A stretch of 64,000 nt of DNA from Cycas panzhihuaensis (lineage: Eukaryota > Cycadophyta), in contig CM041465.1 of NCBI GenBank assembly GCA_023213395.1, positions 110,677,741 to 110,741,740 of the forward strand, written 5' to 3'. Made by a program: the position numbers and the translations under genes. Positions 47,986 to 58,447 of the stretch are shown in pieces. The stretch's first letter is position 1. The number at the start of each line of letters is the position of its first letter. The notes beneath the pieces were generated by a model. The model saw only the letters and a list, made by a program, of their open reading frames with translations, had not been told where the DNA came from and did no database searches.

Positions 47986-48641
47986 TGTGGGCGAAAACCT
48001 CCAAGCAAAGAAAGTATCACACAGGGCACCCCGTATGCTGGAGCGTGAGTTCAAGACTTGTGGATGATACCTAATTATCTTGAAATGGCCCTCAATCTAG
48101 GAGAGAGAGAGAGAGAAAATAGAAAGAATAGCCTGGATAAACCTGAGAGGAAGATCCTCCTACCTTTGGATGGTCAGAAGGGGAAGAGAGGAGTCCTCAA
48201 AGGTTTCCCTATGATAGAGGGAAACAAACAGGGATAAGGTAGGCGATAGCCTACTATCTGACCGAGCAAATAAGGCTAAGAGGAGGAGAGAGAGAAAGGG
48301 AAGGAGACAACTAAACCAAAGTTTCCTTTACGATTCAGGAGGTAAACGAAAAAAAGGAAGAGGGAATAGGTGTAACACATGCAAGTAAACAATATCAAAT
48401 AGAATGAACCGAAAGGGTAGGCTAGGCTTCGTAGGAGAAGGAAAGGGAAGAGCAAGTTTCCTATAGGTCCTTTTCCTATGAAGATTGAGTATATGATATG
48501 CAAGCATACAAGCGCAAATAAAAGATAATGTTTCCCCTTTTTACTTTTATGTGACCTACTTAGCTAGAATATAGATTCCAAATAAAAGTAAGAAAGGGAA
48601 ATAGGGGTTAAAGAAGGCATGTGTGTACCTGGAAGATGTAG
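47986..48641 (-). repeat. 3' end segment of the LTR of element B
   Basis: Homologous to 38930-39200 of the element A LTR (the block TCCTACCTTTGGATGGTCAG near 48160; the CACACAGGGC block near 48018). Its outer end is not the expected TGGAATCACATC, so the last 60-100 bp are missing or diverged, and the left limit is approximate. A GA microsatellite lies at about 48100-48117. Confidence 0.65.
48637..48641. other. Left target-site duplication of element C
   Basis: TGTAG, identical to 58443-58447. Confidence 0.9.
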
Positions 48642-48878
48642 TGTTATGAACCTTGTTCGTAACCTGAACCCAATTACCAAATTGCCAAAAAAGCATAGCA
48701 TAAGAGAAATTGATTTGATAAATAGTCAAAAGACTATATTTAATTGATAAAAGTTGAATTGATGTTCATATTACATTTGGGACCAATTTTATATGTATAT
48801 TGGGTCCTTTTACAGAAGGTTATGTCCTTTCAATAGCACCTAATCAATCAATTAATCTCTTTAAGGAGGTTCATAACA
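48642..48878 (-). repeat. 3' LTR of element C (237 bp)
   Basis: It starts TGTTATGAACC and ends GGTTCATAACA, a perfect 11-bp inverted repeat, and pairs with 58206-58442. Confidence 0.95.
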
Positions 48879-48894
48879 ATTCCTCCCCTTTAAG
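48879..48894 (-). other. Polypurine tract of element C
   Basis: The minus strand reads CTTAAAGGGGAGGAAT directly before the LTR. Confidence 0.85.
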
Positions 48895-49112
48895 ATGTTT
48901 CGCCCACGAAACATAGTCGAATAACTACAGTCCCTTAAACCTACGGTGTCCTTCATTATAGCGGCATCCATTAGGCAATTAGACAGATGTTGCAGGTATT
49001 TATTAGAAAATTCTTTTAGTTGAAAACCTCAGCTGTGTTTTTGAAATGCTTGTGGTTGTTTCTTGACTTCTTCACTTTGATCCTTATGTGGTAGGACTTT
49101 AGTTTTGTTCAA

Positions 49113-49520
49113 TCATTTTCCTGATAACGTGATGATTCTTCCTTCTTTTTTAAATCGTATAAATTGTTCATTAATATTCATTTCAAAGGTTCTAAGTGTA
49201 CTAAGCCATTGACTGCCCAATACCATATCTACACCTCCAACATCGACGACGTAGAAATCTTCTATAATACTAACTTCATTTAGCGTGAGGCTCAGATTCT
49301 TCATTATACCTTGACTAGAGATTACTTATCTTCCTCCAATAGTGACCTGGAAACGAGGAGTCCTTAATGGAAATAACCTCAATTGTTGTACACAGTTTCG
49401 ATCAATAAAATTATGTATGCTCCCTGAATCTATTAAGATTATTACAGCTTGATTTTTGATAGATCCTTGTAGCTTTAGGGTATTTGATTGATTAAAACTA
49501 CTCATAAATGATAGTGACAT
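49113..49520 (-). pseudogene. Retropepsin (aspartic protease) of element C
   Basis: On the minus strand the active site reads AVIILIDSGSIHNFID, with the Asp-Ser-Gly triad intact. After one stop near 49325 the domain continues with IIEDFYVVDVGGVDMVLGSQ and WLSTLRTFEMN. The VDMVLGxQWLxTL block is typical of chromovirus-type gypsy proteases. The protease would cleave Gag. A stop splits the domain in two. The polypurine tract follows within about 220 bp, so no RT was ever downstream in this copy. Confidence 0.88.
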
Positions 49521-49529
49521 TTGCGGATG

Positions 49530-50797
49530 GTCGACCTTGAGATTACTATAATTTTCTTGATGTTCTGTATTATAATAACTTCCTTGATTATTTTCTGATC
49601 CTTGTTCTTCTTCATCAATGTTGTCATTTGCCAGTAATCTATTGTATGTAATTGGTTCTTTTGATATCTATGCCTAGGTTCCCACTTCTCCTCACATCAA
49701 AAACATTGGTTTTTTCTTCTCAACTCTTCTTGCTCTATCTTTGATTTTTGAATAATTGGTTTAGTAGGTTGACTCAGGTTGATTGATACATGTCTCTATG
49801 GAACACTTGGTAAAGTATTATGTTGATCAGGTGGGGAAACATAAAGATCTGTGCCCATTTTGCATAAGGTATTGTGTTTATCTTCATGTATTTTGGCTAA
49901 CTGTATTGCCCTGTTAAGGTCCTTTGGGTCTTGAATTTTAACGTTAGCTTGGATCTCTATTATTAGACCATCTATATATAACTAGATAAGTCGATTAGTC
50001 GAAATATCCTCTAGCACATAGCTTAACCTCATGAATGTTGTACTTTATTCTTCCACAGAACTAATTTGCTTTAATTTTTGTAACTCACAATAATAATCGC
50101 GGTTAGATACAGTTTCAAATCTCTCAATAAAAAAAATGCACGAATTCTTTCCAGGTAGGCAGTTGATCTCAAAAAGAGGTTCGTTCAAGACATTGTCACC
50201 ATTCACATGCTATTCCATCTATGTGTAGAGTGGTTAATAGAACTTGCTCTACCCACTCAATCTCTATTAAGCGGAAATAGTTTTCCATTTGTTGTATCCA
50301 CACTCTTGGCTCATGTGATCTTTGCTCTATACTAAAACATTGTATAGTAATCTTTTCTAACTTTTTCTTTTTCTGTGTTTGAATACTTTATAAGCAGTTG
50401 AAGTATGCTTGAAAACCCACTATTTTCTATTCTTCAGGGGTTAAATTATGATACTCATTAAGGTATTTTCTAATAGCTTCAATTTCAGTATTAATGGGAG
50501 TTGTCTAAGGACTAGAATATTTTTTAACAGTCTGATTTTTGATATGAGATTGCAGACTCATTGCCTCATCCTTCGAATCTAGAACAATCATGTCTTCTTT
50601 GCTATTTGTAGCTATGATTGTTAATTTATCCAATATCTGGTGTAATGTATGATTTAATAAGGCATTTGATGTCTGGACTGCTTTGTGGACTGCTTGAGTG
50701 ATCGGTTCAACGATCTCTTTTTGAAACGATGTAAATCGCCATGTCTTCAGTATTTATTATCTTAATAATTGTATAAGTATGGCTCCATTAATTGACT
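49530..50797 (-). pseudogene. Gag of element C
   Basis: On the minus strand the N-terminal part reads EIVEPITQAVHKAVQTSNAL. The Retrotrans_gag core contains RVWIQQMENYFRLIEIEWVE and LLTTLHIDGIACEW (about 50310-50200). The zinc knuckle KNQCFxCEEKWEPRHRY lies near 49720-49670, of the CxxCxxKWxPGHRC form common in chromoviruses. It has frameshifts and stops. The 5' part of the internal region lies beyond the LINE, at 57109-58205. Gag would form the particle in which the element RNA is copied. Confidence 0.8.
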
Positions 50798-50814
50798 ATC
50801 GTGTTTTGGTTATT
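50798..50814. other. Target-site duplication of the LINE (3' side)
   Basis: ATCGTGTTTTGGTTATT pairs with 57092-57108, 16 of 17 bases identical. Confidence 0.9.
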
Positions 50815-50966
50815 TTTTTTGGTAAGATAAAATGAATTAAAGTGGGTTTGAAAACAGGCTCCCACAACCTAGTACATCAACAATAGAAGACTGCACAGTT
50901 AGAATTATCCGTGACAACCCCAAGGAATAGGTAAAAAACTATAGTGCCGGGACAAGCCCCAGGGCT

Positions 50967-53900
50967 AGCTGCTGCAGATCGAATCCTTGTAAACCAGAGT
51001 CAGAAGATCCCTAGGAAAATCATCCCTCCATACTTGACTAGTCCTATTCCTCACCCCCCAATTAGCCAAGAAGTCTGCAGCTTTATTGCCTTCTCTCAGA
51101 GTGTGTCTGATACTGACAGTCGGTAGACCTTTGATAATCTCTTGCGTATCTTTGATTATGTCTTGAAATCTCCAATCCGGAAGAGCCTCACCTTTCAACG
51201 AAATTTAATACCACTTCAGAGTCCCCCTTAAGCACCAACCTCTGGATACCCCCTATACGGGCTAAGTTGAGGGCTTTTAGCATGGCATGCATTTCTGCAT
51301 AGTTGTTCATTTGACTCTCGTAGTAGTCCGCAAAGGCCCAGATAATGGAACCCTTGCAATCCCTACAGATTCCCCCACCCCCGGCTTCACCAGGGTTCCC
51401 TTTCACTGCCCCATCAAAATTTATTTTGAGCTGTGAGCTCTCCGGAGGGATCCATCTAGTACTTCTGGGCTTGGGGGCCACGAATTCAGGTTCTATGCCC
51501 CATTTGAGCAAGATCCTACTCTCTGATGGGGATATGCACTTTTCTTTGGGCTTGCCAACATTTTCCTTTATATCCGAGCAAATTCTGCTGTAGACAGCCA
51601 TATGGTCTCTGCTTTTTCCCTAGAAGATCCTGCTGTTCCTTTCTTTCCAGATATTCCAAGCCAAAATCGGGAGCATACTCTTCCAGATGCGGCTGAGAAT
51701 GTTACTTTTGAATGGGCTTTGCCAGGCGAGCCAGAGGTCAGCTGGTTTATGCGAAAATGTCTAGCACACTTCCAGCTTCCCAAGCAACAGCCTCCAAACT
51801 TCCCTTGTGAAGGGGCACTCTAGGATGATATGATCACTGGATTCCTCTCCTTTACAGCATAAAATGCATATGTTGGCCATTAGAAAACCTCTCTTTTGCA
51901 GGTTGTCTATAGTGAGAATTTTGTTCTTGAGACAAGTCCACCAGAAGAGAGTTATTTTCAGAATAAGGGGGAGCCTCCAAATACCTTCCAGCAGTGGGTC
52001 TTTTTTGTCCCCTTTGTTCAAACATAAGTACTGGTACCCTGTTGCATAGTGTACTCACTAGAAGAGCTCGAGGGCTATACCATCGAGTCCTGCGAAGGGG
52101 ATCTAGGGATATAGCTCTTCCTTAGGATCCTTTTGATCTTATTTATACCCTCCTGCATACCACCTATCCCATGGATATCCTCAAAATTCCTCCAGGACCT
52201 ACTCCCCTCTCTCCCCAACCAATAATCTTTAATCATTTTTCCATATTGCCTAATGCAAGGACCCATTAAAGGCAACAGGTCAGGAAACTCCTTCAAAGGC
52301 TTCTCGCAGCACCACACGTCTTCCCAAAATCTGATGGAATTCCCATCTCCCAGTCTCCATTTTAAGCCATCTCTGATAGCTCCCCAAGCTTTAAGAATAC
52401 TCCTCCAAATGGTAGAGCTGGCCAAGGATAAGCTGCTATCCAAAAGGGAGCTCCCCTGAATGTATTTTCTAGAAAGGATCCTCTCCCAAAGTCTATCCCC
52501 CCCTTTGAGTAGTCTCCACCAAGCTTTTCCCCCAAGGTGACATTGAAGAGAGGGAGCCTACGCAGATTGAGGCCACCAGCCCATTTCAGGGAACAAACTT
52601 TGCTCTAACTTACCAAATGAATCCTATCTTTTGTTTCAGTCCCAGACCAAAGAAATCTTTTCTGAATTGATTCGATGATGTCTGAGATACCAGGCAGAAC
52701 CCTAAACATGGACATCCAAAACACTGGAATGATTTGAAGGGTAGAAGCTACTAGCTAGAGTTTTCCAGCTAGACTAAGGAGGGCACCTTTCCAACCCACT
52801 AACTTTCTTTGCATCCTATCTATAAGGGGGTTCCACATATCTTTGGGCATCTTGCCTACAAAGAGGGGCAAACCTAGGTAGATTGTAGGGAGCTTTTTGA
52901 TATCCATCCCAAGGATTCTGCTTATCCTCCCTTGGGTGCGTCCCAAAGTGTTTAAAAAAAAGACATTGCTCTTCCTGAGGCTTATCTTCTGGTTCGTGGC
53001 CTTCTCGAAAAGCCCCAAGATCTCTTTAAATCTGGAGGCCTCCCTTACAGACGCTTTCCCAAGAAGGATGTTGTCGTCTACAAATTGGTGGTGTACCACA
53101 TTGTCCACCCCGGATGTCGGTTTAATGCCATTTAAGAACCCACATCTCCTAGCGGACTCTAAGGTTCTGCCCAGTAGCTCAGCCATCGTGATGAATAAAA
53201 AGGGAGAAAGGGGATCTCCTTGTCTCAGCCCCCTATGTCTGGGAAAAAACCTGGAGGATGACCCATTGATAATGACAGAAAATTGGGGGTTGCTAATACA
53301 CAGCTTAATCCAGGTCCGCCATGGTTCCCCAAATCTGAAAGCCTCTAGGCAATTCAACAGGCATTCCCAGGACACTCTATCAAAAGCCTTCCCGAGGTTG
53401 ATCTTGATGAGCATTGCGGGTTCCTTCCTTTCAGCCACTGAATGGATTGTTTCATGTACAATAATATATCTGTCGTAAATCTGTCTACCACGAAGGAACC
53501 CGTCTTGGTTGTGGGAGATAATATTTGGCATAATTCTCTTCAGCCTATTGACCAGGACTTTAGTTAAAATCTTGTATTTAACATTGCAAAGACTGATTGG
53601 ACGAAACTCCTCCATCCTATTCACGCCTTATTTTTTGGGGATGAGGATAAGGAATGTAGTCTGCCATTCCTGGAGCATCTTTTTGTTTGCATAGAACTCC
53701 TGCAAAGCTTCTATTAAATCTCCTTTAATAATATCCCAGTACTCCTGGAAGAAGCCCGGAGGAAAGCCATCAGGGCCAGGAGCTTTATCCTTTTTCATAC
53801 CAAAAAGGGCCATCCTGACCTCCTCCAAAGTGAACGGTGCAGTTAGCTACACGTTTTGAGCTTCATTCACTAACCTAGGTATATTATTTAGAAAGTCTCT

Positions 53901-55156
53901 TCTACTGTCCATGTCCCCATCTTGGGGTTCAGTGAATAGATCCTTGAAGTAGTCACTGGCCAACTCCTTCATTTCTTCAGTCGAGCTAGCAACAGAACCA
54001 TCTTCCTTTTGAAGACTGGAAATTCTATTGCTGGCTCTATGTTTAACTGTGGTCATGTGAAAAAATTTTGTATTCCTGTCGCCTTCCGCCAACCAAAGAG
54101 CCCTGGATTTCTGTCTCCAGTGGATTTCCTCTCTGATGAGGGTCTCATCCAGTTTCTCCACCAGTTCCTTTTCAGTCTTATCTAGCTCGGGGGATCTACC
54201 TGTACATTCGATCCTATCCTTGATGTCTTTCAGATCACTGATAGTTTTATCCTTCTGCAGATGGATATTTTAGAATACCTCCTTGTTCCAAGCCTTTACT
54301 TGTCTTTTAATCCATTCCAGCTTCTTCAAAAATCTGAACATTGCATGGCCCTTGATTTGGATTCTCCACCATTCCTCGACCCTGTTCCTGAGGTCTGGGT
54401 GACGAAGCCATATTAATTCAAACCTGAAGGGGGAACCTATAAATTTATTCGGTCTGAAAATTGAAGTAAGAGCAGAGAGTGGTCTGAGCTAATCCTCGGT
54501 AATGCCTCAAGGGTGAAGTCGTTGAAGCTCCTCATCTGGTCATAATTGACCAGCACCCTGTCTAGTTTAATTTAAATTAGATTGTTCCCCAAATGTTTGT
54601 TTGACCATGTATATGAGGCCCCCCTAAGATTTACATCCTCCAACCCCCCCTCCTGAAGGAAATCACTGAACTCTCCCATGCTAGTTGTCCACCCCCCAGA
54701 GCCCCCTTTCTTGTCACCCGGGGTCAACGCCGAGTTGAAGTCACACCGTGACCAAGGTAGCTGGCAATCCCTATGGGCTACCAAAAGTCTATCCCATAAT
54801 CTCTTCCTGGCCACTTGACAGTTGGGGGCATAGATGTTTGTGGCTATCCACAACAAGTTGTTACTTTTGTTTGTTAATCGAACCGATATGAAAGACCCCT
54901 CCGCCAGGAAGGGCTGTCCTGACCAAGTTGATGGATTCCAAAGGACCATGAAGCCCCTAGCCCCTTGGGCGTAATCGATCCCAAGACTTTCAGCAGTCTT
55001 CCAAATTTTGTTCTTGATTATTGGACCATTCTCCTTATTGATTTTAGTTTCCTGTAGGAATACCAGATCCGGTAGGAATTTGGCTCTCATATCCCTGATG
55101 ATCCTCTACTTCGAAGGGGCGTTCAGACCCCTAATGTTCCATGATATCAACTTCAT
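50967..55156 (-). pseudogene. LINE ORF2: endonuclease, RT, zf-RVT and RNase H
   Basis: It starts at the ATG at 55156-55154 (MKLISWNIRGLNAP). The endonuclease/exonuclease/phosphatase-type endonuclease runs to about 54500 (DLVFLQETKINK, NIYAPN, CDFNSALTPGDKKG). RT is at about 53830-52755: motif A reads KINLGKAFDRVSW, with Asn where the catalytic Asp is usual, and motif C reads FVDDNILLG. zf-RVT is near 52000-51770 (LFWWTCLKNKILT, then Cys and His residues). RNase H is near 51450-50967 (INFDGAVKGNPGEAGGGG, then HTLREGNKAADFLAN). A few frameshifts and stops interrupt it. It would nick target DNA and copy the RNA in place. Confidence 0.93.
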
Positions 55157-56572
55157 CTCCTTTTCCTTTGCTTCGAGACTTCAGCAGGCTCTCCTTTCAG
55201 AGGCTCTTTGCCTATTATACTGGATCTAAGTGTAGGCGCTTCCAAGAAAGCTTCCTTTAACATTTTCTGGTTGCCTTGGTCTACTTGGGCAGCCATTTCT
55301 CTCTCTCTCAGAGTCTTCAGAGGAGGCCTCCCAACCTTCTTTTCAATGCCCACATCCGGTTGCTTTTTCTGGGAACTCTATTGAGGTGTTAGATCTGGGT
55401 ATGGCACTCCCAGATCCTCTAGGATAGCCACTTCCTTCACAGCTCCAGCACGCTATTGGTACTCGGTTTCCTTGGGGTCGTCATCCCCGGTAGCGGTGGG
55501 GGACACATCTGGCCTTCCCACAGCTTGCTTGTCCCTCGCCCATTGGGGTACAGGTGGGATAGGTTATATCTTGCCGGTAGATTCAACCGGGGGAGGAACC
55601 CCTAAACTGACCTCACCTCCCTGGTTGCCCGAGACCAAAGCAGCCTAAGAAATTAACTCACCTTCCTCCAGCAGCGTATCCTCCTCATTAGGGTCAAAGC
55701 CCAAATCCTCTAAGGGGGTCACAATACCCGCCAGATGATTAGCATGTTCTGGTATCACTTCTAGATCCTTATCCTCCCTATCCTAGAGGTCTGGTTTAGT
55801 GGACCTCTTGTTTGTCTCGTCCTTGTGAGGCTGGACCCCTGGGCATTTTTATGGCAGATGCCCCAGGTTTCTACAAGTGGAACATCTTATATGGTCCATT
55901 TCGTAAATCGATCAGGCCCAACTCCGTCCAAGCATGTCCATCCAAATGTCGTCCAGGAGGGGTTTATCCAGCCATATTAGAGCACATATTCTAGCGTTAA
56001 TGAGTCTGGTTCTATTCTTTGTCGCTGAGTCAATCGCCAAAGAAAGGACCTCTGACTTTCACAATACCTTTAAAAACTTCTGGGTTCCAATGGTGTAACG
56101 GGAGACCCAGAAGTTGAATCCATAAAGGAGCTTGTTTAATTTTAGGAGTAGAGGGATCAAAATCCCTATGCCATTTCTCAAGAGGCAAAGCTCTCCTACC
56201 AAACATCCATGGAGCCCTAATCAGGATGATGGACATGTCCTCATAAGATGAAAATTTAAACAATACACATCCCTTTGGCATGGCAATTACTTCTACTCCT
56301 CCAGCCGTTTTCCATTTTGCTCTTGTCCAACTTCTGATAGTCTCCAGGCCTAGCCTGGGTCCTAAGAATCTGCCAACAAGGCAGTTCTCCCAAAGTTTTT
56401 CCGTTCTCTCCACAAGGGCTAGGGGTATTTTTAATCTCACTTTGTTATCAATAACTACTGGCGTAAGGTCGAAGGTTTCCTCTTCATTTGTTTTCAGGAT
56501 GTCTCGGTAAGATTTCCCCGAGGTCAAGTTTGGGGTCTGAGTCTGGTTTTGAAGATTGTGATCCATTTTCAA
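55153..56572 (-). pseudogene. LINE ORF1: DUF4283 and CCHC zinc knuckle
   Basis: It starts MKMDHNLQNQTQTPNLTSGK at 56572. The DUF4283 domain covers about 56450-56040 (VRLKIPLALVERTEKLWENC, VLFKFSSYEDM, PWMFGRRALPLEKW, APLWIQLLGLPLHHWN). A single frameshift near 56040 moves the reading by one base. The frame then reaches a CCHC knuckle at about 55893-55845 (IRCSTCRNLGHLP, then KC). It ends at a TGA at 55155-55153 that overlaps the ORF2 ATG. ORF1 proteins bind the element RNA. Confidence 0.88.
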
Positions 56573-57091
56573 ATTTAAATGTTATAAACTACAAAGAAGA
56601 ACCAGCAAAGAAAGCATGAGCATACCATGGCTTCGAGATCCACAGTCAATAGTCTGGTGGCCTGCAGCTTCTCAAAAGATCTGCCTTCACTGCTTTGCCC
56701 CGGACGCCTATCCCACTTAGGCGCCACCAAAACCCTGTCTATCCCCAAACAAGGGTGGAAACCAGCTGCTAAACACCACCCTGTGGCCCTTAGTGAGGCT
56801 CAAGAGGCTGTTCAAGTCAAGGTAGAGGAGGGTGAACCAGCAGTCTGCTACGCCATCTCCCACACCACTTAATCTCTTTTCCTGGCCCTGTTTCCTTCGA
56901 GAAATGGTCTGAGGGGCGAGTATGCCCTATCTTCTCCTTGCGCAGGCCCCTAGCTGCCTTGCCAAGGCCAACCGGAGGACGCCATCGCGTCCCAGAGCGC
57001 CTCTAGACTGCTGCCGCCATGCTAAACCGTAGATGCTTCGAGTCGACACAGACGTAGACGCTTCGCTTCGGGATCCAATTCTCCTATTCTA

Positions 57092-57108
57092 ATCATGTTT
57101 TGGTTATT
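57092..57108. other. Target-site duplication of the LINE (5' side)
   Basis: ATCATGTTTTGGTTATT, the partner of 50798-50814. Confidence 0.9.
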
Positions 57109-58191
57109 AAAGAATATTGATAGTGAAGATTAATTCTTATGTATTGACTGAAACTTCAATACTCCACACTGATATTTTAATTTTTTGTTTGACTCACCAA
57201 TTCATTAACTTATATGGTATTTTGAAGTGATTATGAACTCTTTTGTTTAAAATTTGATCAATAATTTTTTTCTTTTTCTTTTTTTTTTCTCACCAATTAT
57301 TTTGAGTAGAATAATGTCTGAGCTGAGTCTTTTTATTGAATTGGTCCCTACGTAATCACCATTCTTGGTATAATGGTACTTCTTCTATAATTACTTAATT
57401 TAAGGATTTTTTTTTTTTTTTAATTAACTTTAATTTTTAAACCTTATAAACTAAACGCAAAAGGACGAGTATAATAATGAGCACGCAAAATACAAACCGA
57501 GCTAATAAATAATGACACAACACGCTAATATATATATATAATATCCTTAGAATTGGCTATGCACCAAATGAATAGCTGTAATAACTAATGATGATGAAGT
57601 GGATGAATAATAAAATGATGACAATAACGCAATGAATAATATATTGGCTAGTGTTTAACACGGAGTAGGTAGGTCGAGTATAGAGAGGCGTTACAGATGG
57701 CTAATACAGAGATTAGGTGATGTAGTATGTAGTCTATCGATTGCAGGATGGCTAACGTGCCAGCAATGAACAGTGACCCTCAGTGAACGGAGAGTGCCAA
57801 CAATGAACGACGAGTAATACAGTGCGCCAATCGTGGAGACCAAGTATATATAAACCGGTGAAGGCAGCCAGATACAAGATATAAAATAGAAGAAAATGGA
57901 CAATGCACATATAGCCAGAGGCATAAATGAAAAAGCACAGGAAATTAAAGCTCGAGCCTTAGCTGCGGCAAGGTGAGATGGCATCGATTGTAGGAGATAG
58001 TACAAAGGTAGAGCAAGATGCAACAGAAACGCAACAAGAATAGGGACATAATGGTTGTGGATGGTCTGGAACAATGTGATGAGACAGTGATAGAGCTACA
58101 CGGTGACCAGAGATGGCGATGTAGAAACGAAACACCAATGTGCAACCATATTTGTATTGGGACCCAGCTAGTATATAGACAGGACCGATAT
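57109..58191 (-). other. 5' internal region of element C
   Basis: Leader and probably the start of gag. No domain is recognisable. Overlapping frames on both strands at 57691-58311 show no known motif. AT-rich stretches with poly(T) (57408-57421) and an AT dinucleotide run (about 57530-57540) are present. Confidence 0.5.
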
Positions 58192-58203
58192 GCTCTGATA
58201 CCA
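58192..58203 (-). other. Primer binding site of element C
   Basis: The minus strand reads TGGTATCAGAGC, complementary to initiator methionine tRNA, two bases from the LTR. Confidence 0.94.
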
Positions 58204-58205
58204 CT

Positions 58206-58442
58206 TGTTATGAACCTTATTTGTAACCTTAACCCAATCACTAGATTTCCAAAAAAGCACAGCATAAGAGAAATTGATTTGATAAATAGTCAAAAGACTG
58301 TATTTGATTGATAAAAGTTGAATTGATATTTATATTACATTTGGAACCAATTTTATATGCATATTGGGCCCTTTTATGGAAGGTTATGTCCTTTCAATAG
58401 CACCTAATCAATTAATTAATCTCTTTAAGGAGGTTCATAATA
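58206..58442 (-). repeat. 5' LTR of element C (237 bp)
   Basis: Same length as the partner. One terminus reads GGTTCATAATA instead of GGTTCATAACA, a single base change at the LTR end. Few differences from the 3' LTR, so the element is younger than its hosts. Confidence 0.95.
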
Positions 58443-58447
58443 TGTAG
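58443..58447. other. Right target-site duplication of element C
   Basis: TGTAG, identical to 48637-48641. Confidence 0.9.

Larger units (their letters stand above)
50815..57091 (-). mobile_element. Full-length plant L1-type LINE (6.28 kb)
   Basis: A 17-bp target duplication with one mismatch, a short poly(A) tail (poly(T) at 50814-50820 on the plus strand) and two reading frames in L1 order define it. ORF1 carries DUF4283 and a CCHC knuckle. ORF2 carries endonuclease, RT, zf-RVT and RNase H. The 5' UTR (56573-57091) is GC-rich compared with the host element. It sits inside element C and is less damaged than its surroundings, so it is one of the youngest insertions here. Confidence 0.93.
48642..58442 (-). 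mobile_element. Element C: non-autonomous gag-protease LTR element, split by a LINE
   Basis: Two 237-bp LTRs, a perfect 5-bp target duplication (TGTAG), a tRNA-iMet primer site and a polypurine tract define it. Without the LINE it is about 3.5 kb. It encodes only Gag with a zinc knuckle and a retropepsin of chromovirus type. The region from protease to polypurine tract is about 220 bp, so there is no room for RT, RNase H or integrase. It must have been moved by enzymes from another element. Confidence 0.9.
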
